A program made the position numbers and the translations under genes. A DNA stretch of 64,000 nucleotides, from contig NZ_JAQQLE010000009.1 of NCBI RefSeq assembly GCF_028548475.1, positions 105,335-169,334 on the forward strand, read 5' to 3'. The stretch is from Vogesella margarita. Lineage in GTDB: Bacteria; Pseudomonadota; Gammaproteobacteria; Burkholderiales; Chromobacteriaceae. Shown piece after piece: positions 35,216-43,227 of the stretch. Below the pieces are notes generated by a model. That model saw nothing but the letters and a program-made list of their open reading frames with translations, had not been told where the DNA came from and searched no databases. Within the stretch, counting starts at the first letter, position 1, and each line of letters starts with the position of its first letter.

Positions 35216-35292
35216 TCACGCTCAGGATGCTGGCGGCCCGTCCGTCAGCCTGTCACAGACAGACGCCGCCGGCAGGCGATTGGTTCACCCGT

Positions 35293-37005
35293 TCATGGCT
35301 GCGGCCACAGCCGTTCGGCGAGGCCGGATTGCCGCGGCGGCGCGTTGAGTACGCCGGCCTCCAGCACCGCCGGGTTGCCGGCCAGCACAAACACGTCGCG
35401 GGCGCGGGTAATCGCGGTATAGACCAGCGCGCGGGTCAGCACCGCGCTTGGCGCCGCCGGCAGCGCCAGCCACACGCTGGCAAACTCCGAGCCCTGCGAC
35501 TTGTGCACCGTCATCGCGTACACGGTGTCGTGCTCCGGCAGCCGCGCCGGCGCCACCTCGCGCCAGCCGCCGTCGGTGGTGGGGAACACCACCCGCAAGC
35601 GCCCTTCCCGCATCACGGTGAGGCCGATGTCGCCGTTGAACAGGCCGATGCCGTAGTCGTTGCGCGTCACCATCACCGGGCGGCCGGCGTACCAGTCGCT
35701 GCCGGCGGCCTTGCGGCCCAGCCTTTCCAGCTCGGCCTCGATCTGCGCGTTGATGGCCGCCACCGTGTGCCGCTCCGCAGCCAGCAACATGAAGCGGTTG
35801 AAGGCGGCAAACAGCGGCACCCAGTCTTCTGCTCCCTCGTCCAGCTGTGCCAGCGCCTGCCAGTAGTCGGCGCGCTGCGCCAGCAGGCCGGCGGCGTCGG
35901 GCAGCGCCGCTTGCAGCCGGATGTCGGCCTGCTCCTGCGCCAGCAGCGCGTGCACCTCGTCCAGCGCTGCGGCATTGACCGCGCGCGCCAGGCGGCCGAT
36001 GCCGGAGTCGGCGCCAAAGCGGTGGCTTTTCTGCAGCACCACCACGCTGTCGGCGAGGATGGCACTGTCGTCGATCACGCCGGGCAGGCTGACGCCGGCG
36101 GCAAGCAGGCCTTGCGCCGTGTCGCTGCGCCACGCCTGCCGGCTGCAGATGTCGCCCAGCACCGCGCCGGCCTCCACCGACGCCAGCTGGTCGCGGTCGC
36201 CCAGCAGGATCAGCCGCGCGTGCGAGGGCAGCGCCGCCACCGTCTGCGCCATCAGCGTGAGGTCCACCATCGACGCCTCGTCCACCACCAGCACGTCCAG
36301 CGGCAAAGGGTTGGCCGCATGCTGGCGCGGCCGCGCGGTGCCCGGGACCAGCCCGAGCAGGCGGTGCAGCGTCTGCGCCTTGTCCGGCAGCTGCGCGCGC
36401 ACCGCGTCAGCTACCGGCAGCGCCTCGCGCGCGGCACGCACCGATTCGGTCAGCCGCGCCGCCGCCTTGCCGGTCGGCGCCGCCATCGCCATCACCAGCG
36501 GCCGTGGCGACAACGCCGCCAGCGCCGCCAGCAGCCGCACCACGGTGGTGGTCTTGCCGGTGCCGGGGCCGCCGGAGATCACCATGAAGCGGCGCTCGGT
36601 GGCCAGCCGCGCGGCCAACCTTTGCCAGTCGCCGGCAGCGGTGGCCCCGAACAGCGCGTCCAGCACCGGCTCGATAGCGCCGCCCAACGGCTGCGGGTCG
36701 CGCGCCAGCCGCGTCAGCGCCGCCACCAGCTGCGTCTCGTCCTGCCAGTGGCGCGCGAGATACAGCCGCCCACCCTCGTCCAGCACCAGCGGCGTGTAGT
36801 CGCCGGCGCGCCCGGCCAGCGGGCTGCGCCGCAGCCGTGCGTAGTCGTCGCCGGACAGGCCGGACAGGCACACGTGGCCGCCGGCCACCGCCGCCAGCAG
36901 CCGCTGCAGCAAGGGCTGCAGCGCCGGGCCGTGCTCGGGGTCCAGCCGCGCGAACAGGCGGGCGAGCTGGTCGGGAAGAAAGCTGTCGCTGACGGTGGCA
37001 GTCAT
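35293..37005 (-). CDS. recD: Exodeoxyribonuclease V alpha subunit
   Basis: 570-residue RecD, the fast 5'-3' helicase subunit of RecBCD. It has Walker A SGGPGTGKTTT, APTGKAAARLTE, VDEASMVDLTLM, LLGDRDQL and the C-terminal TVHKSQGSEFASVWLAL and YTAITRARD. ATG 37005 is preferred over a TTG two codons earlier; AGGT lies before it. It is separated from recB by the polyphosphate phosphotransferase gene. Copies of the repeat lie inside at 36611-36622 (RLAA) and, with one mismatch, at 36307-36318 (AAN). Confidence 0.94.
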   Translation of the reverse strand: MTATVSDSFLPDQLARLFARLDPEHGPALQPLLQRLLAAVAGGHVCLSGLSGDDYARLRRSPLAGRAGDYTPLVLDEGGRLYLARHWQDETQLVAALTRLARDPQPLGGAIEPVLDALFGATAAGDWQRLAARLATERRFMVISGGPGTGKTTTVVRLLAALAALSPRPLVMAMAAPTGKAAARLTESVRAAREALPVADAVRAQLPDKAQTLHRLLGLVPGTARPRQHAANPLPLDVLVVDEASMVDLTLMAQTVAALPSHARLILLGDRDQLASVEAGAVLGDICSRQAWRSDTAQGLLAAGVSLPGVIDDSAILADSVVVLQKSHRFGADSGIGRLARAVNAAALDEVHALLAQEQADIRLQAALPDAAGLLAQRADYWQALAQLDEGAEDWVPLFAAFNRFMLLAAERHTVAAINAQIEAELERLGRKAAGSDWYAGRPVMVTRNDYGIGLFNGDIGLTVMREGRLRVVFPTTDGGWREVAPARLPEHDTVYAMTVHKSQGSEFASVWLALPAAPSAVLTRALVYTAITRARDVFVLAGNPAVLEAGVLNAPPRQSGLAERLWPQP

Positions 37006-37020
37006 GGGCAAACCTGGTAA

Positions 37021-37047
37021 AAGACGTTACCCGCCGCAGCGGGTAAC
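37021..37047 (-). terminator. Hairpin between the polyphosphate enzyme gene and recD
   Basis: Perfect 9-bp arms GTTACCCGC / GCGGGTAAC around CGCA. On the minus strand GTCTTTT follows, so it may attenuate read-through into recD. Confidence 0.5.
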
Positions 37048-37080
37048 CGGAATGGACGATCACGATAACGCAACTGGCGC

Positions 37081-38565
37081 TCAGGCGCCGAGCTTGGCCT
37101 CCAGCGCCTCGCAGATGGTGGTCAGGATCTTGATGCGCGCGTAGTACTTGTTGTTGGCCGGCACCAGCGTCCACGGCACGGCGCTGGTGCTGGTGCGGTC
37201 GATCATGTCGCACACCGCCACCTTGTAGTCGTCCCACTTGTCGCGGTTGCGCCAGTCTTCCTCGGTGATCTTGAAGCGCTTGAAGCCGGTTTCCTCGCGC
37301 GACTTGAAGCGCGTCAGCTGCTCATCGGCGCTGATCGCCAGCCAGAACTTCAGCACGATGGCGTTGTTGTCGCGCAGCTGGTGCTCGAAGTCGTTGATCT
37401 CGTAGTAGCCGCGCATCCAGTCGGCGGTGCTGGCGAAGCCCTCCACCCGTTCCACCAGCACGCGGCCGTACCAGCTGCGGTCGAAGATGGTGACCTTGCC
37501 CTTGCCCGGCACATGGCGCCAGAAGCGCCACAGCCACGGCTGCGCGCGTTCCTCCTCGGTCGGCGCCGCCACCGGCACGATGCGGTAACGCCGTGCGTCC
37601 AGCGCCTGGGTGATGCGGCGGATGGCGCCGCCCTTGCCGGCGGCGTCGTTGCCCTCGAACGCCAGCACCAGCGAATGCTCGGCGAACTTCGGATGCCGCG
37701 TCAGCCCGTTCAGCCGCCCCTGCAGCGCCTCCAGCTGCCGCTGGTAGTCGCCCTTGGACAGCGTCTGGTCCAGCTGCAGCGATTCCAGCAGCAGCTTGTT
37801 GTCCGCCGGCGGCGTGATCGCCGCCACGTCGGAGCGTGCCTGCCACGCGTGATCCAGCGCCAACCGCTGCTGCAGCGCCTGCAGCAGTGCGCGGCCGACG
37901 GTCAGGCTGCGGTAGTTGGCGTCCTCGCCGTCCACCACCAGCCACGGCGCGTAGGCGGTATTGGTCAGCCGCATCATGTGCTCGGCGTTGTCGCGGATGC
38001 GCTTGTACTGCTGGTGGTGCTGCCAGTCGGCCTGGCTGACGCGCCAGGCCGTAGCCGGGTCCTTCTCCAGCGTCTTCAGCCGCTTCTTCTGCTTGTCCTC
38101 GGTCAGGTGCAGCCAGAACTTCAGCACCAGCACGCCGTCGTTGGCCAGCATGCGCTCGAAGCGCAGGATGTCGAACAGCTGCTTGTCGAAGGCGTCGCGG
38201 TTGCTCTTGCCGTCGACGCGGTCGAACAGTGCATCGGAGTAGTAGGAGCCGAAGAACATGCCGATGCGGCCCTTGGCCGGCAGCTCGCGCCAGTAACGCC
38301 ACATCCACGGCCGCTCGCGCGCGTCGTCATTGGGCTTGTCGAAGGCGGCGGTGTGGATCAGGCGCGGGTCCAGCCACTCGTTGATCTGGCTCAGCGTCTC
38401 GCCACGGCCGGCGCCGTCCATGCCGTGCAGCAGCAGCAGGAGCGGGAATTCGCCGCGCTGCTTCAGCTCGTACTGCACGTCCAGCAACGCCTCGCGCAGC
38501 GCGGCCTCCTCGGCCTTGTAGGTACTCTTGTCGATGACGTGGCCGATCTCGGCGGATTCAAACAT
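37081..38565 (-). CDS. pap: Polyphosphate:AMP phosphotransferase (two-domain PPK2)
   Basis: 494 residues with two fused PPK2 domains, the class II layout that phosphorylates AMP to ADP with polyphosphate. The N-terminal domain has a degenerate P-loop region (LHGMDGAGRGET). The C-terminal, probably catalytic domain has FEGNDAAGKGGAI (Walker A), the lid region and VTIFDRSWYGRVLVERV (Walker B). ATG 38565 follows AAAGGA. It sits between recB and recD, where such a gene is not expected, and has repeat-rich DNA upstream. Confidence 0.9.
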   Translation of the reverse strand: MFESAEIGHVIDKSTYKAEEAALREALLDVQYELKQRGEFPLLLLLHGMDGAGRGETLSQINEWLDPRLIHTAAFDKPNDDARERPWMWRYWRELPAKGRIGMFFGSYYSDALFDRVDGKSNRDAFDKQLFDILRFERMLANDGVLVLKFWLHLTEDKQKKRLKTLEKDPATAWRVSQADWQHHQQYKRIRDNAEHMMRLTNTAYAPWLVVDGEDANYRSLTVGRALLQALQQRLALDHAWQARSDVAAITPPADNKLLLESLQLDQTLSKGDYQRQLEALQGRLNGLTRHPKFAEHSLVLAFEGNDAAGKGGAIRRITQALDARRYRIVPVAAPTEEERAQPWLWRFWRHVPGKGKVTIFDRSWYGRVLVERVEGFASTADWMRGYYEINDFEHQLRDNNAIVLKFWLAISADEQLTRFKSREETGFKRFKITEEDWRNRDKWDDYKVAVCDMIDRTSTSAVPWTLVPANNKYYARIKILTTICEALEAKLGA

Positions 38566-38579
38566 GGGGCAATCCTTTG

Positions 38580-38592
38580 CAAGGTTGGCCGC
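38580..38592. repeat. 12-mer repeat copy (CAAGGTTGGCCGC)
   Basis: Exact copy 15 bases upstream of the polyphosphate enzyme start, overlapping the region of its ribosome site. Confidence 0.9.
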
Positions 38593-38807
38593 AAGCGGCA
38601 CAGGTAGCGATGCTCGATGACATGATTGTAACGTCAATGCCATCGGTACGGAGACGGCCATTGCAGCACGGATCGGCCGGCGCGATCGCGACCAGGATCA
38701 AGGCTTGGGCTCGTCATGGCGGAGCCACACCTCGGACGAACACAAGACTGGCACGGTAATCAGTTTTGCTTTCTGACCACGGAAAGACACGGACAAAACC
38801 CGATCCC

Positions 38808-38979
38808 CCGCAACAGCCAGAGCCACACCGACGTGCCCATTCCCGTTGGCGCAAGCCGTGCAAACTGCCGCCAGCCCGGAAACAAGCCGCCCTCTTTTGA
38901 GCGCAGCGGATGGGCGGCGCCGGGACGGCAGCGGTTTGCACGGGAATTCTTGTGCCGTCGGGTCGCCTTTTCTTTGCTT
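38808..38979 (+). repeat. About 170-bp dispersed repeat, copy C
   Basis: This segment matches the reverse complement of 42938-43107 over about 170 bases with few differences. The shared core includes CGGAAACAAGCCGCCCTCTT, GAGCGCAGCGGATGGGCGGC, CACGGGAATTCTTG and GGGTCGCCTTTTCTTTG. It lies in the recB/polyphosphate-enzyme gap. No convincing ORF. Bases 38593-38807 hold nothing else I recognise. Confidence 0.85.
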
Positions 38980-38989
38980 ACCTCAAAAA

Positions 38990-39030
38990 CAAGGTTGGCC
39001 GCAAACCCCGTCACGGCTTGCGGCCAACCC
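38990..39030. repeat. Inverted pair of the repeat next to recB stop
   Basis: CAAGGTTGGCCGC (38990-39002) faces GCGGCCAACC (39020-39029) with 17 bases between them. The intervening bases resemble those of the pair at 42802-42842 read in reverse, so the pair plus spacer looks duplicated together with the 170-bp repeat. Confidence 0.85.
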
Positions 39031-39135
39031 TTCATGCAATCGCGGTAAACGTTGGGCTTCGCAAGCTCAGCGCCAACCTACCTGCCCTGCTTCCTTCGCC
39101 ACCGGTGCGTCGCCCGGCAAGCCGGGTGACGCACC

Positions 39136-42100
39136 CTACGCCGGCGCTGCCGCCCGGAACACCCCGTCCAGCGCATCCAGCAGCGCGTCCGACGGCGCAT
39201 CGCGCCACACGCCATAGCCCGCGTCGCTGATGCCGCGCAAATACAAATAATGCACGCCGCCCAGCTTCAGCTGCGGCGCGCGCTGGGCGATATAGCGGCG
39301 CAGCGCCACGCAGTAGATCAGGTATTGCAGGTAGTAGTGCTCGCGCGCCACCGACGCCGCCAGCGCGTCGTCGCCGTAGCAGGCAAAGCCGTCGCCAAGG
39401 TGGTTGGACTTGTAGTCCACCAGCCACAGCGCGTCGCCGTGGATAAAGGCGAGGTCGATGAAGCCTTTCAGATAACCCTGCACGCGGTCGAAGGTCAGCG
39501 TCGCCGCCGCCTCGCGCAGCGGTGCGGCGAGGCCCAGCGCCGGGTCGGTCAGGATGCGTTTGAGCGCCGGCAGGCTCAGGCCGTCGGCCGGCAGCGTGAA
39601 CTCCATCTCGACCAGCCGCCGCGCATTCGGCACCGCCGCCAGGCGCACGCCGGGCGCGATCTCGCAGTGCAGGGTGTCGTGCAGCATCGCCAGCGCCGCG
39701 TCCTGCCACTGCGCATCGAAACCGTGCTTGTGCAGCGCCTCCTGCACCACCTGCGGCCAACCTTCCGGCCGGGTGAAATCGGCGCGCTCGAACATCTCGT
39801 GCAGGCAGGTGCCGGCACGCGCCCCGCGCGGAAAGCTGAAACGGTTGGCAGCCACCACCGCGTCCGGCTCTTGCAGCGGGCCGTGGTCGTGATCCGGCGC
39901 CTCGCTGCGCGGACTGGCGCCGCCGTGCAGGTGGCGCGTCAGGCCGGTAAAGCTGCTGACCCGCCACGGCGTGTACAGCGAGCGGTGGACGCCGGCCAGC
40001 TGCGGCACGAAGTCCGGCGCCGCTTCCGGCGGCAGCGCGTTGAGCGCGACGTCCACCTCGCGGCAGCGCACCGCGTCTGGCAGCCGCGCCGCCAGATCGG
40101 CCACGTCGTCCGCCAGCTGCGACGCCAGCAGCTCGCCCGCCTCCAGCTGCGCCAGGTTGGCCGCGGCGCGGCCGTGCAGCAGCCACGACAGCGCGGCGGT
40201 GTGCATCTTCTGCACATGGCCCCACACCACGTACTGGCGGTGCTCGGCGCGGGTCAGCGCCACGTACAGCAGGCGCAGCTTCTCGGCCAGGATCTCGCTG
40301 CGCGCCGCGTCGCGCGCGCTGGCGCTGACCAGATCGTCCGGCGCCAGCCACGATTCGTCGCCGTCGCGGTAACGCCAGAAGGTGGTGTCGCGCCGCTCCA
40401 GCGCGCCGTCCCACAGGAAGGGGCAGAACACCAGCGGGTACTGCAAGCCTTTCGCGGTGTGGATGGTGACGATCTTGACCAGCTCGGCGTCGCTTTCCAG
40501 CCGCAGCAGCGCCTCTTCCGCCGCCGGCGGGCTGGCCACCTGCGCCTCGAACCACGCCAAGAGCGGCGCGATGCCGGCCGTGTGCTCGCTCTGCTGCTGG
40601 ATCAGCTCGGCCAGGTGGCCGAGGTTGGTCAGCCGCCGCTCGCCGTCCGGCTGCGGCAACAGCCGCACCGCCACCGCCTGCCGCGCGAAAAACGCCCGCC
40701 ACGCCGCCATGAAGCCGCGCTGCTGCCACGCCTTGTGATCGTCAAGGTTGGCCGCAAGCTGCGCTTCCCACGCCGTCTCGTCTTCCAGCAAGGCCAGCAG
40801 CCGCGCGGCGTCGAGGCCGAACAGCTCGGTGGCGCACAGCGCCTTCAGCCGCCCTTCCGACGCCGGCTCCGCCCACGCGCGCAGCAGCGCCAGCAGCTCG
40901 CCCGCCTCGCGGCTGGCGAACACGCTCTCCTGCGTCAGCGCCACCGACGGCACGCCGCGCGCCGCCAGCGCCTCGCGCACCGCGTCGCCCTGGCGGTGGG
41001 TGGCCACCAGCACCGCGATGTCGCCGCCGGCCAGCGGCCGCACGCTGTCACCCTTGCGCAGCCGTGCCTGATCGGCCCGCGCCAGCGCCAGCAGGCGCGC
41101 GATCTCGTGCGCGCAGGCGTCGGCGGCGTAAGGCGTGGCCTCGGTCTTCGACACGCCCTTGGCGCTGTCGCTGGCCGGGAAGGTCAGCAGGTTGAAGGCG
41201 GCGTCGCCGTCGTCCACTTCCAGCACGCTGCCGCCGGCCGGCGCCGCGTCCACCGGCGGGTAGGCTATGCCGTCCAGCAAAAACGGCTGTGGCCGGTCGA
41301 ACAGCGCGTTCACCGCCGCCACCAGCGGCGGCTGCGAGCGGCGGTTGGTCAGCAACGTGTACTGGCGCTCGGCGGGCGCGTCGTTGCGCGCGGTGAGGTA
41401 GGCGAAGATGTCGGCACCGCGAAAGCTATAGATCGCCTGTTTCGGATCGCCCACCATGAACACCGGCCGCTGCTGCTGCACGAAGGCGTGGCGGAAGATG
41501 CGGTACTGCAGCGGATCGGTGTCCTGGAACTCGTCGATCAGCGCCACCGAGAAATCCGCGGCGATGCGTGCGGCCAACCTTGGGCCGTGCTCGGCGTCCT
41601 CCAGCGCGGCGGCCAGGTCAGTGAGCAGGTCGTCGAAGCCGCGGCTGCGCGTGGCGCGGCGCTGCGCCACCGCGTGGCGGTTGATCCAGGCGATCATCTG
41701 CAGCTTCAGCCCGGCCAGTTGCTGCGCAAGCGCGACGCTGTACTTGGCCCACGCCGCCAGCCACGTTTCCACCAGACCGAACAGCGCGTGTTCGGGCGGG
41801 ATGGCGCCCTTGTTGCAGCCCTTGGCCAGCGCCACCGGCGTCAGCCGCTGCAGGTCCTTTTCCTGCGCCGACGACAGCTGCGGCAGGCCGGCATCCGCTG
41901 CCAGCAACTGCAGCAATTTCACATAGCGCTGGCGCTGTTCCGGCTTGTAGCTGGTGCGGCTCAGCCCTTCGGCCGCCAGCAGCAGCGCACAGCCCTCCTC
42001 GATGGTGGCGGCATCGGCCTGCAGCGGCTGCCACGCCGCCGCCACCGCCGCGCGCGCGTCCAGCAGCGCGGCGCTGTCGATGTCGGGGTGGCGCAGGTAG

Positions 42101-42696
42101 GGCTTGGACAGGTACGGGCGGATCTCGGCCAGCCAGCCTTCCGGCGTGTCGCCGTTCTCGGCCAGCACCTGCGCCAGCGCCGGCAGCGCCACGATGTGAC
42201 GGCGCCAGAAGTCGTCGGCCAGCTGCTGCAAGTCGGCCAGGTTGTCGCTGGCCAGCTCGGCGGCAAAGGTCTGGCCGCTGTCAAACGCCGCATCGGTCAG
42301 CACGCGCTGGCAGAAGCCGTGAATGGTGTAGATCGCCGCCGCGTCGAAGCCGTTGATCGCGGTACGCAGCCGCTCCCGCGCCATCGCACCGTCCTGCGCC
42401 GCCAGCCGTGCCGCCAGCGCCGTCAGGAAGTCATCCCCTACCGCCTCGCCATCCATCACCCGCGCGAGCTCCGCCAGCCGCCGGCGCAGGCGGTCGCGCA
42501 ACTCGGCGGTCGCGGCCTTGGTGTAGGTGACCACCAAGAGCTTGTCCAGCGTCGGCGGCGGGTTGCCGTCGGCGTCGTGCTCCAGCAGCAGGCGGGTATA
42601 CAGCGCGGCGATGGTCCAGGTCTTGCCGGTCCCGGCCGAGGCTTCGATCAGGTTGGTGCCGGCGAGCGGGCAGTTCAGGGGGTCGAGGGGGTGCAT
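39136..42696 (-). CDS. recB: Exodeoxyribonuclease V beta subunit
   Basis: 1186-residue RecB with SF1 helicase motifs (ASAGTGKTWTI, VTYTKAATAELR, LIDEFQDTDPLQY, GDPKQAIYSFRGAD, TIHTAKGLQYPLVF, YVALTRAEH). The C-terminal nuclease domain has LWLVDYKSNHLGD as its metal-binding core. It joins RecC and RecD for double-strand-break repair and degradation of foreign DNA. Three exact copies of the repeat lie inside (39753, 40744, 41570), read as EGWPQ, AANL and RLAA. Confidence 0.96.
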   Translation of the reverse strand: MHPLDPLNCPLAGTNLIEASAGTGKTWTIAALYTRLLLEHDADGNPPPTLDKLLVVTYTKAATAELRDRLRRRLAELARVMDGEAVGDDFLTALAARLAAQDGAMARERLRTAINGFDAAAIYTIHGFCQRVLTDAAFDSGQTFAAELASDNLADLQQLADDFWRRHIVALPALAQVLAENGDTPEGWLAEIRPYLSKPYLRHPDIDSAALLDARAAVAAAWQPLQADAATIEEGCALLLAAEGLSRTSYKPEQRQRYVKLLQLLAADAGLPQLSSAQEKDLQRLTPVALAKGCNKGAIPPEHALFGLVETWLAAWAKYSVALAQQLAGLKLQMIAWINRHAVAQRRATRSRGFDDLLTDLAAALEDAEHGPRLAARIAADFSVALIDEFQDTDPLQYRIFRHAFVQQQRPVFMVGDPKQAIYSFRGADIFAYLTARNDAPAERQYTLLTNRRSQPPLVAAVNALFDRPQPFLLDGIAYPPVDAAPAGGSVLEVDDGDAAFNLLTFPASDSAKGVSKTEATPYAADACAHEIARLLALARADQARLRKGDSVRPLAGGDIAVLVATHRQGDAVREALAARGVPSVALTQESVFASREAGELLALLRAWAEPASEGRLKALCATELFGLDAARLLALLEDETAWEAQLAANLDDHKAWQQRGFMAAWRAFFARQAVAVRLLPQPDGERRLTNLGHLAELIQQQSEHTAGIAPLLAWFEAQVASPPAAEEALLRLESDAELVKIVTIHTAKGLQYPLVFCPFLWDGALERRDTTFWRYRDGDESWLAPDDLVSASARDAARSEILAEKLRLLYVALTRAEHRQYVVWGHVQKMHTAALSWLLHGRAAANLAQLEAGELLASQLADDVADLAARLPDAVRCREVDVALNALPPEAAPDFVPQLAGVHRSLYTPWRVSSFTGLTRHLHGGASPRSEAPDHDHGPLQEPDAVVAANRFSFPRGARAGTCLHEMFERADFTRPEGWPQVVQEALHKHGFDAQWQDAALAMLHDTLHCEIAPGVRLAAVPNARRLVEMEFTLPADGLSLPALKRILTDPALGLAAPLREAAATLTFDRVQGYLKGFIDLAFIHGDALWLVDYKSNHLGDGFACYGDDALAASVAREHYYLQYLIYCVALRRYIAQRAPQLKLGGVHYLYLRGISDAGYGVWRDAPSDALLDALDGVFRAAAPA

Positions 42697-42801
42697 GTCT
42701 GTTGTCTACCGTTTTGCTATCCGCTGCGCGGGTGTTTTCTGGCTGCTGCCTGGTGCGCCGACTGCGCACCATGACGACAACGTTTACCGCAAATTAATGA
42801 C

Positions 42802-42842
42802 CAAGGTTGGCCGCAAGCCGCGTCAGGTTTTGCGGCCGACCT
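42802..42842. repeat. Inverted pair of the repeat in the recC-recB gap
   Basis: CAAGGTTGGCCGC (42802-42814) faces TGCGGCCGACCTTG (one mismatch to the consensus). Spacer and arms correspond to 38990-39030 in reverse. Confidence 0.82.
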
Positions 42843-42937
42843 TGCTCTGTCTGGTGTATCCGCTGCGCGGATGTTTTTTATCTGCCGCTTTCCGCGCGAC
42901 GGCGGGGTACTTTCTTTTGCTTCGCCAAAAGAAAGTA

Positions 42938-43107
42938 CCCAAAGAAAAGGCGACCCGAAGGCGCAAGAATTCCCGTGAAAACCGACGTCATCCCGGCGCC
43001 GCCCATCCGCTGCGCTTAAAAGAGGGCGGCTTGTTTCCGGGATGGCGCCAGTTTTCACGGCTTGCACCAACGGGATCGGGCGCGTCGGGCTGGTTCTGGC
43101 TGACGAC
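42938..43107 (-). repeat. About 170-bp dispersed repeat, copy D (inverted relative to copy C)
   Basis: Reverse-complement partner of 38808-38979. It begins beside a strong hairpin (42907-42940, GGTACTTTCTTTTG...CAAAAGAAAGTACC). It fills most of the 530-base recC-recB gap. The rest of the gap has two short direct repeats, CCGCTGCGCGGGTGTTTT and CCGCTGCGCGGATGTTTT, and no gene. Confidence 0.85.
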
Positions 43108-43227
43108 ATTGCTTGCTCGATTATCGTAGATCGGGTTAGCGCAGCCATCGAGGTGCGTTACCCTGCCGGTGACGCACCCTACACTTGTAAGCCGACCTAC
43201 GCCCTTTCGTGGCTGATTCCCATCCCC

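Noticed and set aside
38700..39135. Short protein-coding genes within repeat copy C and its partner
   Set aside because: Frames in the two inverted copies do not agree and no conserved protein emerges; the similarity is at DNA level only.
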